The translations under genes were made by a program, and so were the position numbers. From Motacilla alba alba (lineage: Eukaryota > Chordata > Aves > Passeriformes > Motacillidae), in the NCBI RefSeq assembly GCF_015832195.1, contig NC_052030.1, positions 10,683,439 to 10,747,438 on the forward strand: 64,000 nucleotides of DNA. Reading direction: 5' to 3'. The notes beneath the pieces were generated by a model. The model was not told the origin of the DNA. It did not search any database and worked only from the letters and a program-made list of their open reading frames with translations. This document shows, piece after piece, positions 1 to 12,000 of the stretch. The stretch's first letter is position 1. Each line of letters begins with the position of its first letter.

Positions 1-3000
1 AATCCTTATTGGAGCAGCATGTTTGGAAATGCCTCAGATGGATGGTGTTTTGTTATTTCATGAAAGGCAATTATATACTGCATTAGCTGTAATCTCAGCT
101 GCTCTCAGCCCTATGCCAGTTTCTGCTGGGGCAACCATTTCATTGGTGTTGACCAGCAGAACTCTGTCAGCAGCCCCCTAATGATTTAAACACCTCCTGC
201 TTGTGCAGGTGTCTGTCCTCCACGTCCATTTGTTTTTGCAGAGTGAAGCTGCACTCTGACTGGCTCTTAGAAATACCCACAAATCTGGTACTGGCTCCTG
301 GCCCCAGCCAAAAGGCTGTGGAGGATCCTGGAGATGCAGCTAAGGACAGGCTGTACAAGTTTGTGCTTCAACACTAACCTAAGTTTTTCCACGTGGAACA
401 TCTCATTAATTATTTGTACAAACTCACAAAAATAGTACCATACATTCTTTTCATTTATAAGATATGTCTTCACTGTTTCCAGAAGAACCAGCATTAAAAG
501 CTATTCATTTTCCCTGATCCTTATAATCTTACTGTCTATATTTTTAGCTTATTATGAGGGGAAATTGCAAGGCAGAGAGAGAAACTCAGTATTGTATGGG
601 ATCAGCTTATTTGACACTCTCATTCTGCAGCATCCACTCAATCACAGCAATATTTATCTGAGTTCTGAATTTGTGCTTCTCCTGAGCTCTCTGCCAGCCG
701 TGCAGCCGTCATGGTGCTAATTTCAAAGGCTGAGCTATAAAGGGACAGCTGACTTGATGTTTTCACCCAGTGTGAAACAGTTACAGTTTCACCCAAGTCT
801 ATCAAAATTAAATCCTTGCTATAAAAAGCAGCATCTTTGTTTCAGCTGCTTGGGTTGTAATTGTATTAGGGAGAAGCCTTTGTCCCTTGAAAAGCTTTGG
901 GGCTTGAGGCTGAAGGGAGATGATGTTTTCTTTCTCAGAATTGAAATTGCAGATCCCAAATAACTTAAACTTGAGACTGTGCTATTCCAAAGTCATAATT
1001 TTATCTGACTGACTGCACTTGCTGGCTGAAGTGCATTATCATCAACAGAAGTCAGTGTGGACAGTCAAATTGTTCTTTTTCTTAATGAAATGGATGTCTT
1101 TAGAGAAATAATTTCCTGAGAAAAATGTAAGACAATTAATAAGTGATGATAATGGGTTTACCAGAAGAGGTGACAATTATTTACTTAGTTGGAAACTTTC
1201 TCTACACCTCAATCCTTTACTCCTTCTGTAGGGAATGATGTGCTGAGAAGGGAGGATCATGTGCTTTCTGATCTTTTAATAGACCAGAGCAGCAATGTTT
1301 CTATAATCTGTGTGCACAGTGGCAACTCTAAGTGTTAGACTTTGCATCATATTAACAATTATCAGCTCTTCCTGATTAATTAAAGATAGGCAGAATCTTT
1401 TTAAAAGGACTGATCAGGCTGTGTTTGAAACAGAAATAGATTGAGAAAAAATTAATCGCAAATTGCTGGCCCAAAATAGCTTTTTTAGACATCCTCTGAT
1501 TTGTGCTTCATATTCAACAGTCTGTATTTCAGTGTTTCTTTACTGAGGATCCTGAGGCATTTGGGAATCTGAATGAGCATAGCAAGTTCTAGAATGATAA
1601 AACAGGGTGACTTAAAATGTCCTTGATGCAGAATTGAAATCCATAAGCAGAGCTGAAGCTTTGATGAATTACCTTCCTCATAGCAGTGCTGTAATATCTG
1701 ACTGATGGTTTCAGGTCCTAAGCCTCTTACAATCTTTGATCTGATTCATCTCCTTAGAACAGTTTTGAGTTATAAGAATTCACCCCGCCTTTTCCCTTTC
1801 CCTGGCACGTGCTGGGACAATCCTGTTTATACAATTTGCAGCAAATGTCCTGCACTTCCCAAGGTGGTAAAACAGCCTTGTCTCTTATTTAGCAACTTAG
1901 CAATTCCCTAAAACCAATTTTCAGTGGATTTGGGTCTCATAATGGTTGCCTTCCTAACTGTATTAAGTTCAAGTTTTATATTATCTCCAAACAAACTGAT
2001 AACCTGCTGCTGACAGTATTGATAGCAAATTTACTTCAGAAATCAGTTGTTCTAAAGGTACTGGGAGAAACTCAAAACTCTTTAAACACAAGTCCCCCTC
2101 CTCCTGGTTCTCCTTCTTCTGTGAAACTTGTAGGGATAGGATTTATTTTTATTAGAGATCTCCTGTCTTTTATGTAGTTGAAATTACCCAGCAGGTCAAA
2201 ATCAAAGGAGAAATATAGATTTGTGTGCAGGCCTGGCTGATGTTGAAAGATGATCTAAACATCTTTGGTTCTGAATACCCTGGGGTCTGTGAACTCACAT
2301 GGAGAACAGTTCCAGTCATCTCTGTGGTACAGAAATACAACTTCTACTATTGATTTCCGTTAAGAAATTAATCTGAAGTTGCTGGTTGAGCTGTAGGTTC
2401 CCATGTCCTTAACTAGGGCCATCACTGTGGGTTTTTGGGATTCCCAAACATTCTTCCCTAGTCCCTCTCAGTGTACAAGACAGAGGGAGCATCTCTGAGA
2501 TCTGAAGGAAGCAGGGATTTGGAGTGAAAACCCAGGAGCTATTTCTGGGGATGTCCTTAGCTCCAGGGCAGCGGTTCCGTGGTGGGATGAGTGATGACAA
2601 GGCTGAGTGTTTGTGTTACAGCCCTGGGACTGTTCCTGTCTCACTAAACACACGCTGCCTGCCTCACACTAAGGAATGTTTATCCAAACCAGTGTCCTGG
2701 AAAAATGAGTTGGAAGGTTTTTCAGGCCCTCTGCCACCGATAGGATAGCTCTGTTTCAGTTTCTGTTGGTTTTTGCCACTCTTCCTTTGAGGTTGAGTTC
2801 ATCACATCAGTGCCACTGTCAGAGGAGCTGTGTCATCCCAGTGGGCAAACTTCCCAAATTCCTGCAGGCTTTGGGCTCGTGTTATTATGGCAGCAAAAGC
2901 AAGCTGTGTTTGGGTTAGACTAAAGCCCTACTAAAAGTTGCATGCAGCAGTAATTTCCTGGAGTTATCCTCGTAGCTGCTGTGAAGGCACTTCAGAAGAG

Positions 3001-6000
3001 CAGGAATTGCCTTTGTTCTGTTAATGTGATAGTTATGCCTGGTTAAATTAAGTAGAGATGCACTTCTTCAAGAGTCTGTCCCTAGTAAAATTCATATTTA
3101 TGTTAAAAAACAGAATATAAGAAACTGTGGCTTTGAGGTTTCTGTAGGATAAGTGTTTGCCTTTGGGAAGGGTTGACCTCTGGAATTCCTATGATGGGTA
3201 TGTTGGATTGGCTGGAAAGCAGAATGGCATAAGGATCCTGTGTAAATTATGAGATCTTCTTGCTTATTTCCTTACAAAATTTTTATTTCCTGTTCCAGCA
3301 CCTGCAAACAACAGATCTGAAAGGTCTGGGTTTCTTTTGTAATTTTCTACCTGATCAGCTGAGTTATAAATGCAGGTTTTTTCTACCTTTAAAGGTGAGG
3401 TACAAAACATTGGTTTGATGTGCAGGTACCAGCCCTCATGTTTTAATGCTGGCACTAAGCAGAGCATAGTAACCCAAATAAATATGTTTTCATGGCACTT
3501 GCCATAACAAACATTGAATTAAATAATGTCTTCTGGTAGTGCTGTATCTGAAGGCTATATTCAGATCATAACATTACTTGAGTAATTGACATAAAAATCA
3601 ATGGTTTCTGGAAGACAAAGTGAAACTGAAGCCACGCTTTTAAATGCTCCCTTTCTCTAATTGCAGTGTGTTGAATGAATAATCAAATATTGACTTCCAA
3701 ATGCCAACTCTTTTGGTATTGAAATCTTAAATTCTTCATTCTGTTTGTTTTCTGTTTTATATATAAATTTTTTCTTAAATTTCCTTATTTTCAATGTGAC
3801 TGATACCTGAAGGTGCCTCTTATTCCAGTGTAATCCCTGAGCAGTGCAGTTAAAACCTTGGGCAAGCTCAGATGCTCAGTTTGGTTTAACAGTGGCCTCT
3901 GCAGAGGCTGTTTTACCTCAGTCCCACCACAGTTTGCTGTTTGTGCCTCGCTTTGTTAACAAATGCCTACGGTGCTTTCTGGCGTGGCTCAGTCTGAGCT
4001 TGCTGCCCATTCAATAAATGCATCAGAGCTGACAAAACACATGGAATTTGCAGTAAGGCAGGAGTGTGAGGGTCACAGAGAAGTTCATTTGCCTTTTCAC
4101 TGTCTGGCTTCAGTGGATCAATGCAGAGAGACCTGGATGCGAGTTCATTGCTCCAAAATTGTTGTATGTAAGTAGGGAGTGGCCAGGAGTGCTGCATCAC
4201 TGCAGAGAAGCTCTGTGAAGTGAGTGCATGAGGGCTTCCAAATCCATCCTTCTGGTTTAGCAACTTGGAATTGGGCAGGACTGGCTTTGAAGCTGAGTGA
4301 GACTTTTACAGTGGATATTGTGTGCTTTGGAATATTTCACTGTAAACGTAACCCATTGCTTGCAGAGTGGTTATTCAAACTATTCAGATGCCCAGTAAGA
4401 AATTTCTCCAACAAACCCAGAATGCAGCAGAGGGAGAGTCGGGATGAGGAAGATTTTTGTTCCAGGATTCATCTTCTCTTGTGCCCCTTTCCTCCAGAGT
4501 TGTTCCTGTAAGGATGCTGCTGTGCATGTCCCATCTGGTCAGTTTGTGCACCCGCTGTGCATGAATTGCTCCCCTCAGAATCTTCCACAAGTTTGGCTCT
4601 AATCTGGCTCATTCTTGCACAAAAAGAAATGTTCTCCAAGAGGCAGCAAGCAGCAAAGAGCAGTGCGAAGAGAAGGCATTGATTTTGTTCAAAGCCAAAA
4701 TGGGGTTGTGTTTTTAAATCAAGTATGAATTTCAAAAGCTTATCAATTACACTGACACTATGCAGTGCTTTTGTAAATACATATACTCGCTTTTTACAGG
4801 AGTGTAACAACAGCCCAGGAGGCTGCAAATACAACTTCTGGAGCTGTAGGAATTAGATGTGAATCAGAGAGAACATGTTTATGTGCTTTAGTTTTAAGAT
4901 TGCACTAATTTTAGGAGTTGTGTTTGTAACTGTGTAGGGTCAGAGCCCTTGGAGTAACTTGTGGACTGGAGGGGAAATCTTTCCAGGTTCAAAATTCCAA
5001 GTTACTTTCTCTGAACTCCAGATATTTGAGGAATGATTCATGAGCTCCCTCAAGCTTGGCAGCAGCAGCTGGACAGCAAGTATGAAACAGGTATTTAAGA
5101 AATGCTGTTCAGGCAGAGATTTCAAACGGTGAGTTTGTTTTTCTCTCAGGAAAGTGAAGTTACTGCATCATGGTGGTATTTGGAATATATTTTCCATTTA
5201 CCTTTTCTACAAAAGGATTTTCTGGTTTATCTTGGTCATTTTACTTTTCTTCATGGTGTGGGAATTTGTTTCCTAGGTGCTTATTTCTGACTGCCACAGG
5301 GGTTGCATGTGATGGTCTCAGCTTATAGGGCCCTGTGAGATTTTTCAGCAGTTACCTGTTCTACAAACCCCTTTAGAATATTTACTCTTTATCTTTTAGT
5401 GTGACTGTTTGGATGTGTTTTGCAAAGCACCTCCTCTGTGCTCAGCACAATGAACAAATCAAGTGGTCTCTTTTTGAGCTTGCAAATGCATTGGCATTGC
5501 AAGGCATTTTCCAGCAGTATTTGTCTATAATGGTGTTAATTAAGTTAAATATTAATCTTTTTAATTTGAAGTGTTTTGAAGAACTAGGAAAAGCTGGACT
5601 TAATTATCTTAGAGATTTTTTCCAACCTAAACTATTCTGTGGTTCCACTGGTACTCCTAAGTTCTTCTTGTGACTACAGGGTTAAGTAGAGTGAGCTGAG
5701 GTTTTTCTCCCTGTGTTCTTATTTAATTTAGTTCTTTTTAGAGTACTATTGGTTGAAAATAGTCTTGAAAGGAACGTTGGACAGCTGCTTTCTTTTTATT
5801 ATAGGAATTCCTTTTTTGACAGTTGGAAAATATTCTGCTTTTGTAATTTTGTAATTACGTGGCTACATTTTATTTATTTATTTTTAATATCAGCTTGCCA
5901 ACAGAATTAATATCTATTATCACATAGCACATTAGTAGGATTTATTTACTTAAACTCGTGGCTCCTAGCTTGTTGCTTGATCCTTGCAATACTCAGAGGT

Positions 6001-8817
6001 CTTTAAAAGGTAAATAAGAATAAGGGTATCAGTAATCAGTTAAAATTAATATTGTGTGTAGTCATGTATTTCCAATAATGGCACAAGTGCAAAGCCTGTG
6101 CTTAAAATCTCTTTTTCTGCTCAGTTTTGTTACTGGTAGAACACTTCAGTGGAATATATTATCAGAGCCTTTCTGGACCTTTCCTTAGGTTCCTGACAGG
6201 ATATTTTGGGGACACAGTAGTATTTTTGTCCCTTGGTTATAAGGATCCTTTTTCAGGAGAGCTGAGACAGATTCAGGGGAGGAAAGAACAAATTGAGACA
6301 AGCAGTGAGCTGCTGTCTTTTATGAGAACTGAAGTGAGATCATTGACATCTGGAGCCTGTTAGGATATGTTGGAGTGTAATGCTTAAAATCACTTGATGC
6401 AAATTTACGTGTTTTATGAGCTCCATCAGGCAATGCTGCTCCAAAGGCCCTGTCCCTAAGACCAAAATTTGCATTTTAACTATTGCAGTGAGGCAGTCAG
6501 TTATCAAAAAGTCTTGCCTATAATCCTAGCTTTTATTTTGTCTGAATTAAGCTACAATTTCAGTAACTCTGAAACCAGGACGGGGGGGATTGTGTTACTT
6601 CTGGCCTAATTGAAGGCCTGTGTGTTGAGAAAAGCAAATGACACAGCAAATATATAACCCGTGACTGTGGAGAGCGAGATTAAACTGTGAATGAGCACCC
6701 TGAGCCAAGAAATGCAGGGGTAGAACATTCTAACTCTCTGTTGAGCAGAAGCTTGTTAACCATCTATTAATAAATAATTACCTGAAACTGGCAAAGTCTC
6801 ATTTGGGTGGTAATGCAGTGTGTGCTTTCTCTTGCTGTGCCTGTCCTTGCACAGGGCGGTTGTGGTGGGGCTGGAATGGTCTTTGGGGGCCAAAAAAGAG
6901 GTGATGTGTGGACAAGAACAGCAGAGTGCTGGGGAACACTTCCAGCTTCCAGGCTTTAGGAGAAACCTTCCTTAAGGAGGACTCCCCTTGGCTCAAATTT
7001 CCATCACTTTGGGCTTTGGCACTGACTGTGAACTAAAAAGGGCTGACCATGATGCTTTTCCCGTTTCTGTATTTGTACCAAATCCTTCTTTATCTTGAAC
7101 AGTTTTTGTGTTTCATGGATTTTGATGGGTTGAGGAAAGTAAGGGAGGTGAGCGTGGAGATTCTGGAGTTGGAGAGGAGGGAATAGGGCCTGTAGCATGA
7201 GAAAGGGAACACATTTGTAAGAGAGGGAAAAAAGGCTTTTCAAGCCCTTGGTTTGTAAGGCCAAAGTGCAGTTTTATAAAATCTCTAGAAGGAAGGATAA
7301 GGAAATATGATGCAGAGTCGTAACTCTGCAGGCAGCTGAGTGACAAACTTCTGGCAACACTAGAAAAAAAAGAAAAAGGTTCAGAAATCTCCCCTGCACT
7401 TCATCATTTTGATGGAGCAGAACTTAAATTGTAGGCAAACACAATTACATCCAAAGTGGGTATTCATGCTTTTTAAAATGAAACATCGTTGCAGACTTTG
7501 AAAATGCCTTGAATTTGGCACTGCAGGTCTTGAAATAACATAAGGGATGTTTCACTTTGGTGTTCAGGTTCACAAAGCAGTGAATTGATTTTTTAGGAAC
7601 GCTCATTAATAATTCATAATACGGGAGGGATAAATCTTAGACTGCTACACAAAGACAGGATTGGTTTATTCTCCCGAGTTCTCCTTGCTGCAGCAGAGCT
7701 GTCTCTCCTGGCAGGATTGTTTTACCTTTAACTGGGTGCTGAGCTCCCACTTTGCACCCCTGGGCACTGGGAGGCTGCAGCTGCCCAGCGTTCTGTCCTG
7801 ACAGGTGCCAGGCTGCTGAGTAAAGGGCAGGACTGGGACCTGCTTTGCACTTCTGGTTCGACGTGTTCTGAGCAAACAGCTGAGCAAACTCCCTGCGTGC
7901 CCGTTTCCTTTTCCCTTCGGGTTTTTGTTGAGGTGTGTGCTGCTGCTGTTGAAGTGGTGTAGCTCTTCTGGCAGTGCCTCATGTAAAAGTCAGCACAAAG
8001 CCAAGCTGTGTTCACACAGAATAGTTTATTTGAAGAGGGGGGAGAGCACTCACCTTGAAGTTCGGCTTTGAATTCGCATTAGAGATTAAAAAAATACACA
8101 AATTTTTCATTAGAGATGAAAAAGCCTTTCTGAAGCTTTTGCAATCAGAAAGAAGATGCCTCCTGTGGCAAAACACAGTTCCCTGAAAAGCTTCGAGCTG
8201 GCTTCCAAGTTCTATCCTAGCAACGTTGGGAAGAGTCCCTCCTCTTAGCTGGGGCACTGCTGGGGACTGCGAGCCAGCCTATCTTGTGATCTGAGGTCAC
8301 AGAGCTGAGGTGGCTCTTTGCTTTTCAGTTGTCATCATGTAACTCTTAAACAATTTAAGCTTTTCAGTTCCAATCTCTTAGAAACTTTACTCCTTTTATC
8401 CTGAAATTCCTGTCTGTCTTGATTTCTGTTGCTGTTATTTCTCCAGTCTCAAGTTGGTTTTGCTGGGATCTTGCAACACCGGAAAAATGTGACTGAAAGC
8501 AGTTGTGTGTGTGCAGCAGTTAAATCTATGTGTAATGTTAGCTATGCTGTTAAGGGCTTTGTTTTTCTTTCTTAAAATAGCCTTATAGTTTAAATCTCAA
8601 GATAAATACAGCAGCATTCAGCAAAGTGAGTTCTTTTGATGCTTTAGGTTTCAATAGGAAATGGCCTTCAAAAGATGGGGAGCTGGAAATGCTGCTGGTT
8701 GCTGCTGGAAAGCATTTTTTATAAAAAGCATTTTATCCACAGATTGTGTATATATAGAAATTCCTTCTGCAGGAGTTAACACTGATCTTTGTTCATATGT
8801 GATCTTTTTATATACAG
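1..8817. other. non-coding 5' region, probably CLIP1 intron 1
   Basis: There is no supported coding exon, tRNA or rRNA in this 8.8 kb. All open frames are short and unlike known proteins. The sequence is AT-rich and has no CpG-rich promoter-like patch. It ends in a pyrimidine-rich acceptor (...tatacag at 8817) just before the exon that carries the CLIP1 start codon, so I infer that it is the intron following an untranslated first exon beyond the left edge. A CR1 LINE tail lies at about 5575-5655. The alternative is that part of it is intergenic. Confidence 0.6.
5575..5655 (+). mobile_element. CR1 LINE 3' end fragment
   Basis: The stretch reads as a diverged avian CR1 3' terminus: a gctggactt...atcttagag block, then ttttttccaacctaaac, then attctgtggttc, which matches the decayed ATTCTATG terminal repeats of CR1. 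Only about 80 bp are recognisable, as expected from the 5' truncation typical of CR1. It is on the + strand. The assignment rests on my recall of the CR1 consensus. Confidence 0.6.
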
Positions 8818-8910
8818 GTTTATTCCAGAGTTGAAAAAGCTTGAACAATATATTTTCTCCATGTTTGGAAAAAGATAGTTGCTGCAGAGCAGGAGGATAA
8901 TTGCAGAAAG
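8818..8910 (+). other. CLIP1: CLIP1 5' UTR part of first coding exon
   Basis: This 93-nt untranslated segment lies between the likely acceptor (tatacag, ending 8817) and the start codon at 8911. It contains a five-codon upstream ORF (8861-8878, ATG to TAG) with a poor start context (T at -3, T at +4). A second possible acceptor (ttctgcag, ending 8772) would lengthen the UTR by about 45 nt. Confidence 0.55.
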
Positions 8911-9004
8911 ATGAGTATGTTAAAACCAAGTGGACTGAAGGCTCCTTCAAAGACCATCAAGCACGGGAGTACATTGCTCAAAACACCTGCACCTGTTGCT
9001 GCTG
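8911..9004 (+). CDS. CLIP1: CLIP1 coding exon 1
   Basis: It encodes the basic N-terminal tail, residues 1-31 plus one base, beginning [20 protein letters not shown]. This matches the human CLIP1 N-terminus closely. The ATG at 8911 has A at -3. The donor gctg|gtaagg is strong. The Lys/Ser/Thr/Pro-rich tail precedes CAP-Gly 1 and is expected to be disordered. Confidence 0.95.
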
Positions 9005-12000
9005 GTAAGGAATAGTTAAATGTCTTAATCATTCCCTCATTCATCTTCTGACAAAAAGTACCTTGGATGCTCTAGTATGCACTGTTTTTACTCTTTCCAC
9101 CAATGATTTTTAAAAAGTACACGTAGAACTTAAAAAACTCTAAAGGTTACTAATTGGAAATCAAGCAATTTTCCTCAAAGGAACATTGTTATGATAAAAA
9201 TGCTTTGGAAGTTTTTGAAGTCAGACCTGTGATTTTTGTCATTACAAAAACAACCTTACAAAAACTGTCATTAAATTCAGTGTCTCTGTCCTTAGATTTT
9301 TGAATTTTTTTTTCCCAGCGATTACATCATTTGCACAGGAAAATTAAGAGTTGTGATCTCTTAATTAGGGACACTGTTACATTGAAACTAAGTAATGATG
9401 CTCTTTGGAATATTAGTGTATTTGATTCCCATTGTTTCTCATTGTGCTTTGATTCCAGCTCCAGCAGAAAAAGCAGCTGCCAGTGAGAAGACCTCCAGCA
9501 CAGCCCCTGCAGATGCACACGAGGAGTTTGTGGATGATTTCAGGGTCGGGGAGCGCGTTTGGGTCAATGGGAACAAGCCCGGCTTCATCCAGTTCCTGGG
9601 GGAAACGCAGTTTGCCCCGGGGCAGTGGGCAGGGATTGTCCTGGACGAGCCCATCGGGAAGAACGATGGCTCCGTGGCTGGAGTTCGCTATTTCCAGTGT
9701 GAGCCCCTGAGGGGAATATTCACAAGGCCATCCAAACTGAGCAGGAAAGTGGTGACAGAGGACGAAGCCAACGGTACCCCGACAGCTCACGCTTCCAGAG
9801 CCACCTCCCCAACATCCACATCCGCTGCTAGTGCGGTGTCCTCATCCACTGCTGCACTTCCCCCTTCAGGAATTCCACAGAAAACCCCCCTTGCTGCTAA
9901 GGAGCATGCAACTCCTTCTCAGATTAGCAATCTCTCCAAAACTGCCAGTGAATCTATATCAAACCTCTCAGAAGCTGGATCACTGAAGAAAGGAGAAAGG
10001 GAGCTCAAAATCGGAGATCGAGTGCTGGTGAGATTTCCCTGTTTGCTTTTGGTTGATTAATTAAAACTTCTGCTGATAGTCAAAACTTTCCTGCCATTTC
10101 CTTGGTCAAGATTAGGTAAATTTATGATCTAGCTTCCTTTGTCTAGTGTCCTCTGTAAAGAAGCTCTTTGCATGCTGTGGGAATAGCTTGTCTGTACCAA
10201 GATAAAATGGTTATTTTGGCAGGTTTTAATCTATCATGTTTTGCCACTGTTTAAAACACAACGTTGTGTTTGACAACATATTTGTAGCTTATCTCTCTGT
10301 ATCTTCAAGAGCTCCAGTCATGCTAAATAAAACCCAGGCCTGTGAGATTTCCATGCAGGTCTCCTGCCCTGTCCAGGCTGTGTCTTCAGAAAGCAAATTC
10401 TTCAATAATTGATTGTTCCTGAGTGGTGATGGGCAGGAGCAGAGGCAGTCACATAATGCCACTGATCAGCCAGGAATTACGTGTGCTCTTGGGGATGTGC
10501 CACATTGCTTGGCTGCCCTTCCTGAATTCAGACCCCTAAGTGCTTCTGCCAGTGTATCACCTCACCTTTTTAAAAGGGAGTTGCTCTGTTAGTTTTAACA
10601 TTTTTAAAAATGATTATCAGAAAACTGGTGGTTGGTTGTGTATGTTGTATTCTTAATTGAAATTTATATAGCCTGTATATATAACTGGAATGATCCTTGT
10701 ATGCTCACCAGATCTATGATCACTGTAACAGAAACCTGATTTTAGGTTTGATTTACTCAAGTGAATCATTAAGCTAAAGATTTCTCTCTCTCTTACTTTG
10801 ATACAATCTTTTCTTATGTATGATATAATTTTAGGCTTTCCATTAGGCAGGTGTGATATCCTGGCGTAGAAACATTTCTGGGGTTACTGTAAGGACATTA
10901 TATAGTAAAAAAATTCCCTGGATTTCATTGTTTGTCCTGCACTGCCCCACCAGAAAATAATTCTGCAGTGAAGATGGTATTTTAATATTTTTAATTAAGT
11001 TTATTGATATTTTAATTAAGTTTATTGTATTTTTGAAGGAAGAATTTCCTCCTCTTTCTGTTTAAGGAGAGCTTAAAACACACAGGGCCAAGTTGAAGAA
11101 GGAGACAAAGGTGAAGTGAGGGCAGGGGTTGGCTGACAGCTGGATTTGGGCTGAGATGTGTTTTCTTGGAGTGCCAATGGAAACAAAGATTTGTGGTTTA
11201 TCCCTGGCTATTTCTGTCAGAGACTGAGCCCTGTTGTCCTCCAAACAACATCAGGGCTTTAACCACTTGTTTGCCTTTTCCTCAAGGACCTTTGTGAGCC
11301 CTTCTGGGATGTCCCTTCTGGGAGAATCCTCTGGTGCTGTGAAGGCATTGCTCTGCCTTCCCTGTGTCTAATTAGTGCAAATTGCAGAAGCAGCATATCC
11401 CAAGTGCCACGGTTTGGTAATAATAAGGTCCCAAATTGTTAAGTAGGACAAGTTAAACTTAATATTTCATCCTCTCTACTACCTCTGTTTGCCTGAAGTC
11501 TTCCTTGTGAGTCATCAAATTGTAGTTGGAGGTTTTGGGGTAATTCCTAGCACAGTATGTTGGTGATGCATAACTATAATTTCTATACCAGTATAAGACA
11601 CTCAGGAATGTGAATGTTAAAGGGGCAGGATCCTTGTTTAGTCTTTTTCAATCCTTTGGGATCCCATGCTAATTATTTGTAGTAGATCCCAGACTCTGCT
11701 GTCATGTCTAATAATAATTCAGATATAAATATCTTAAGTGGCCAGGTTAGTTCAAATAATCCTGAGCTTGGCTGATTAATTGATTCATCTGTTAATATAT
11801 TTTTCCCTGGCACTGAACTGTAGAGTTGAGGTGTCACTGAGTAATTCTGGGAGCTGTCCTCAGAGCTTCCAACCAACACCAGTTGTTGGGAAAGACCTGC
11901 CTGTCACTTGTGTCACTTGCTCCAGCAGAGGGACAAATTCACCTGGCCTGCTCCACATCTCTTGGATTTTATTTATACTCACAGCAGTCCCTTCTCAGTA

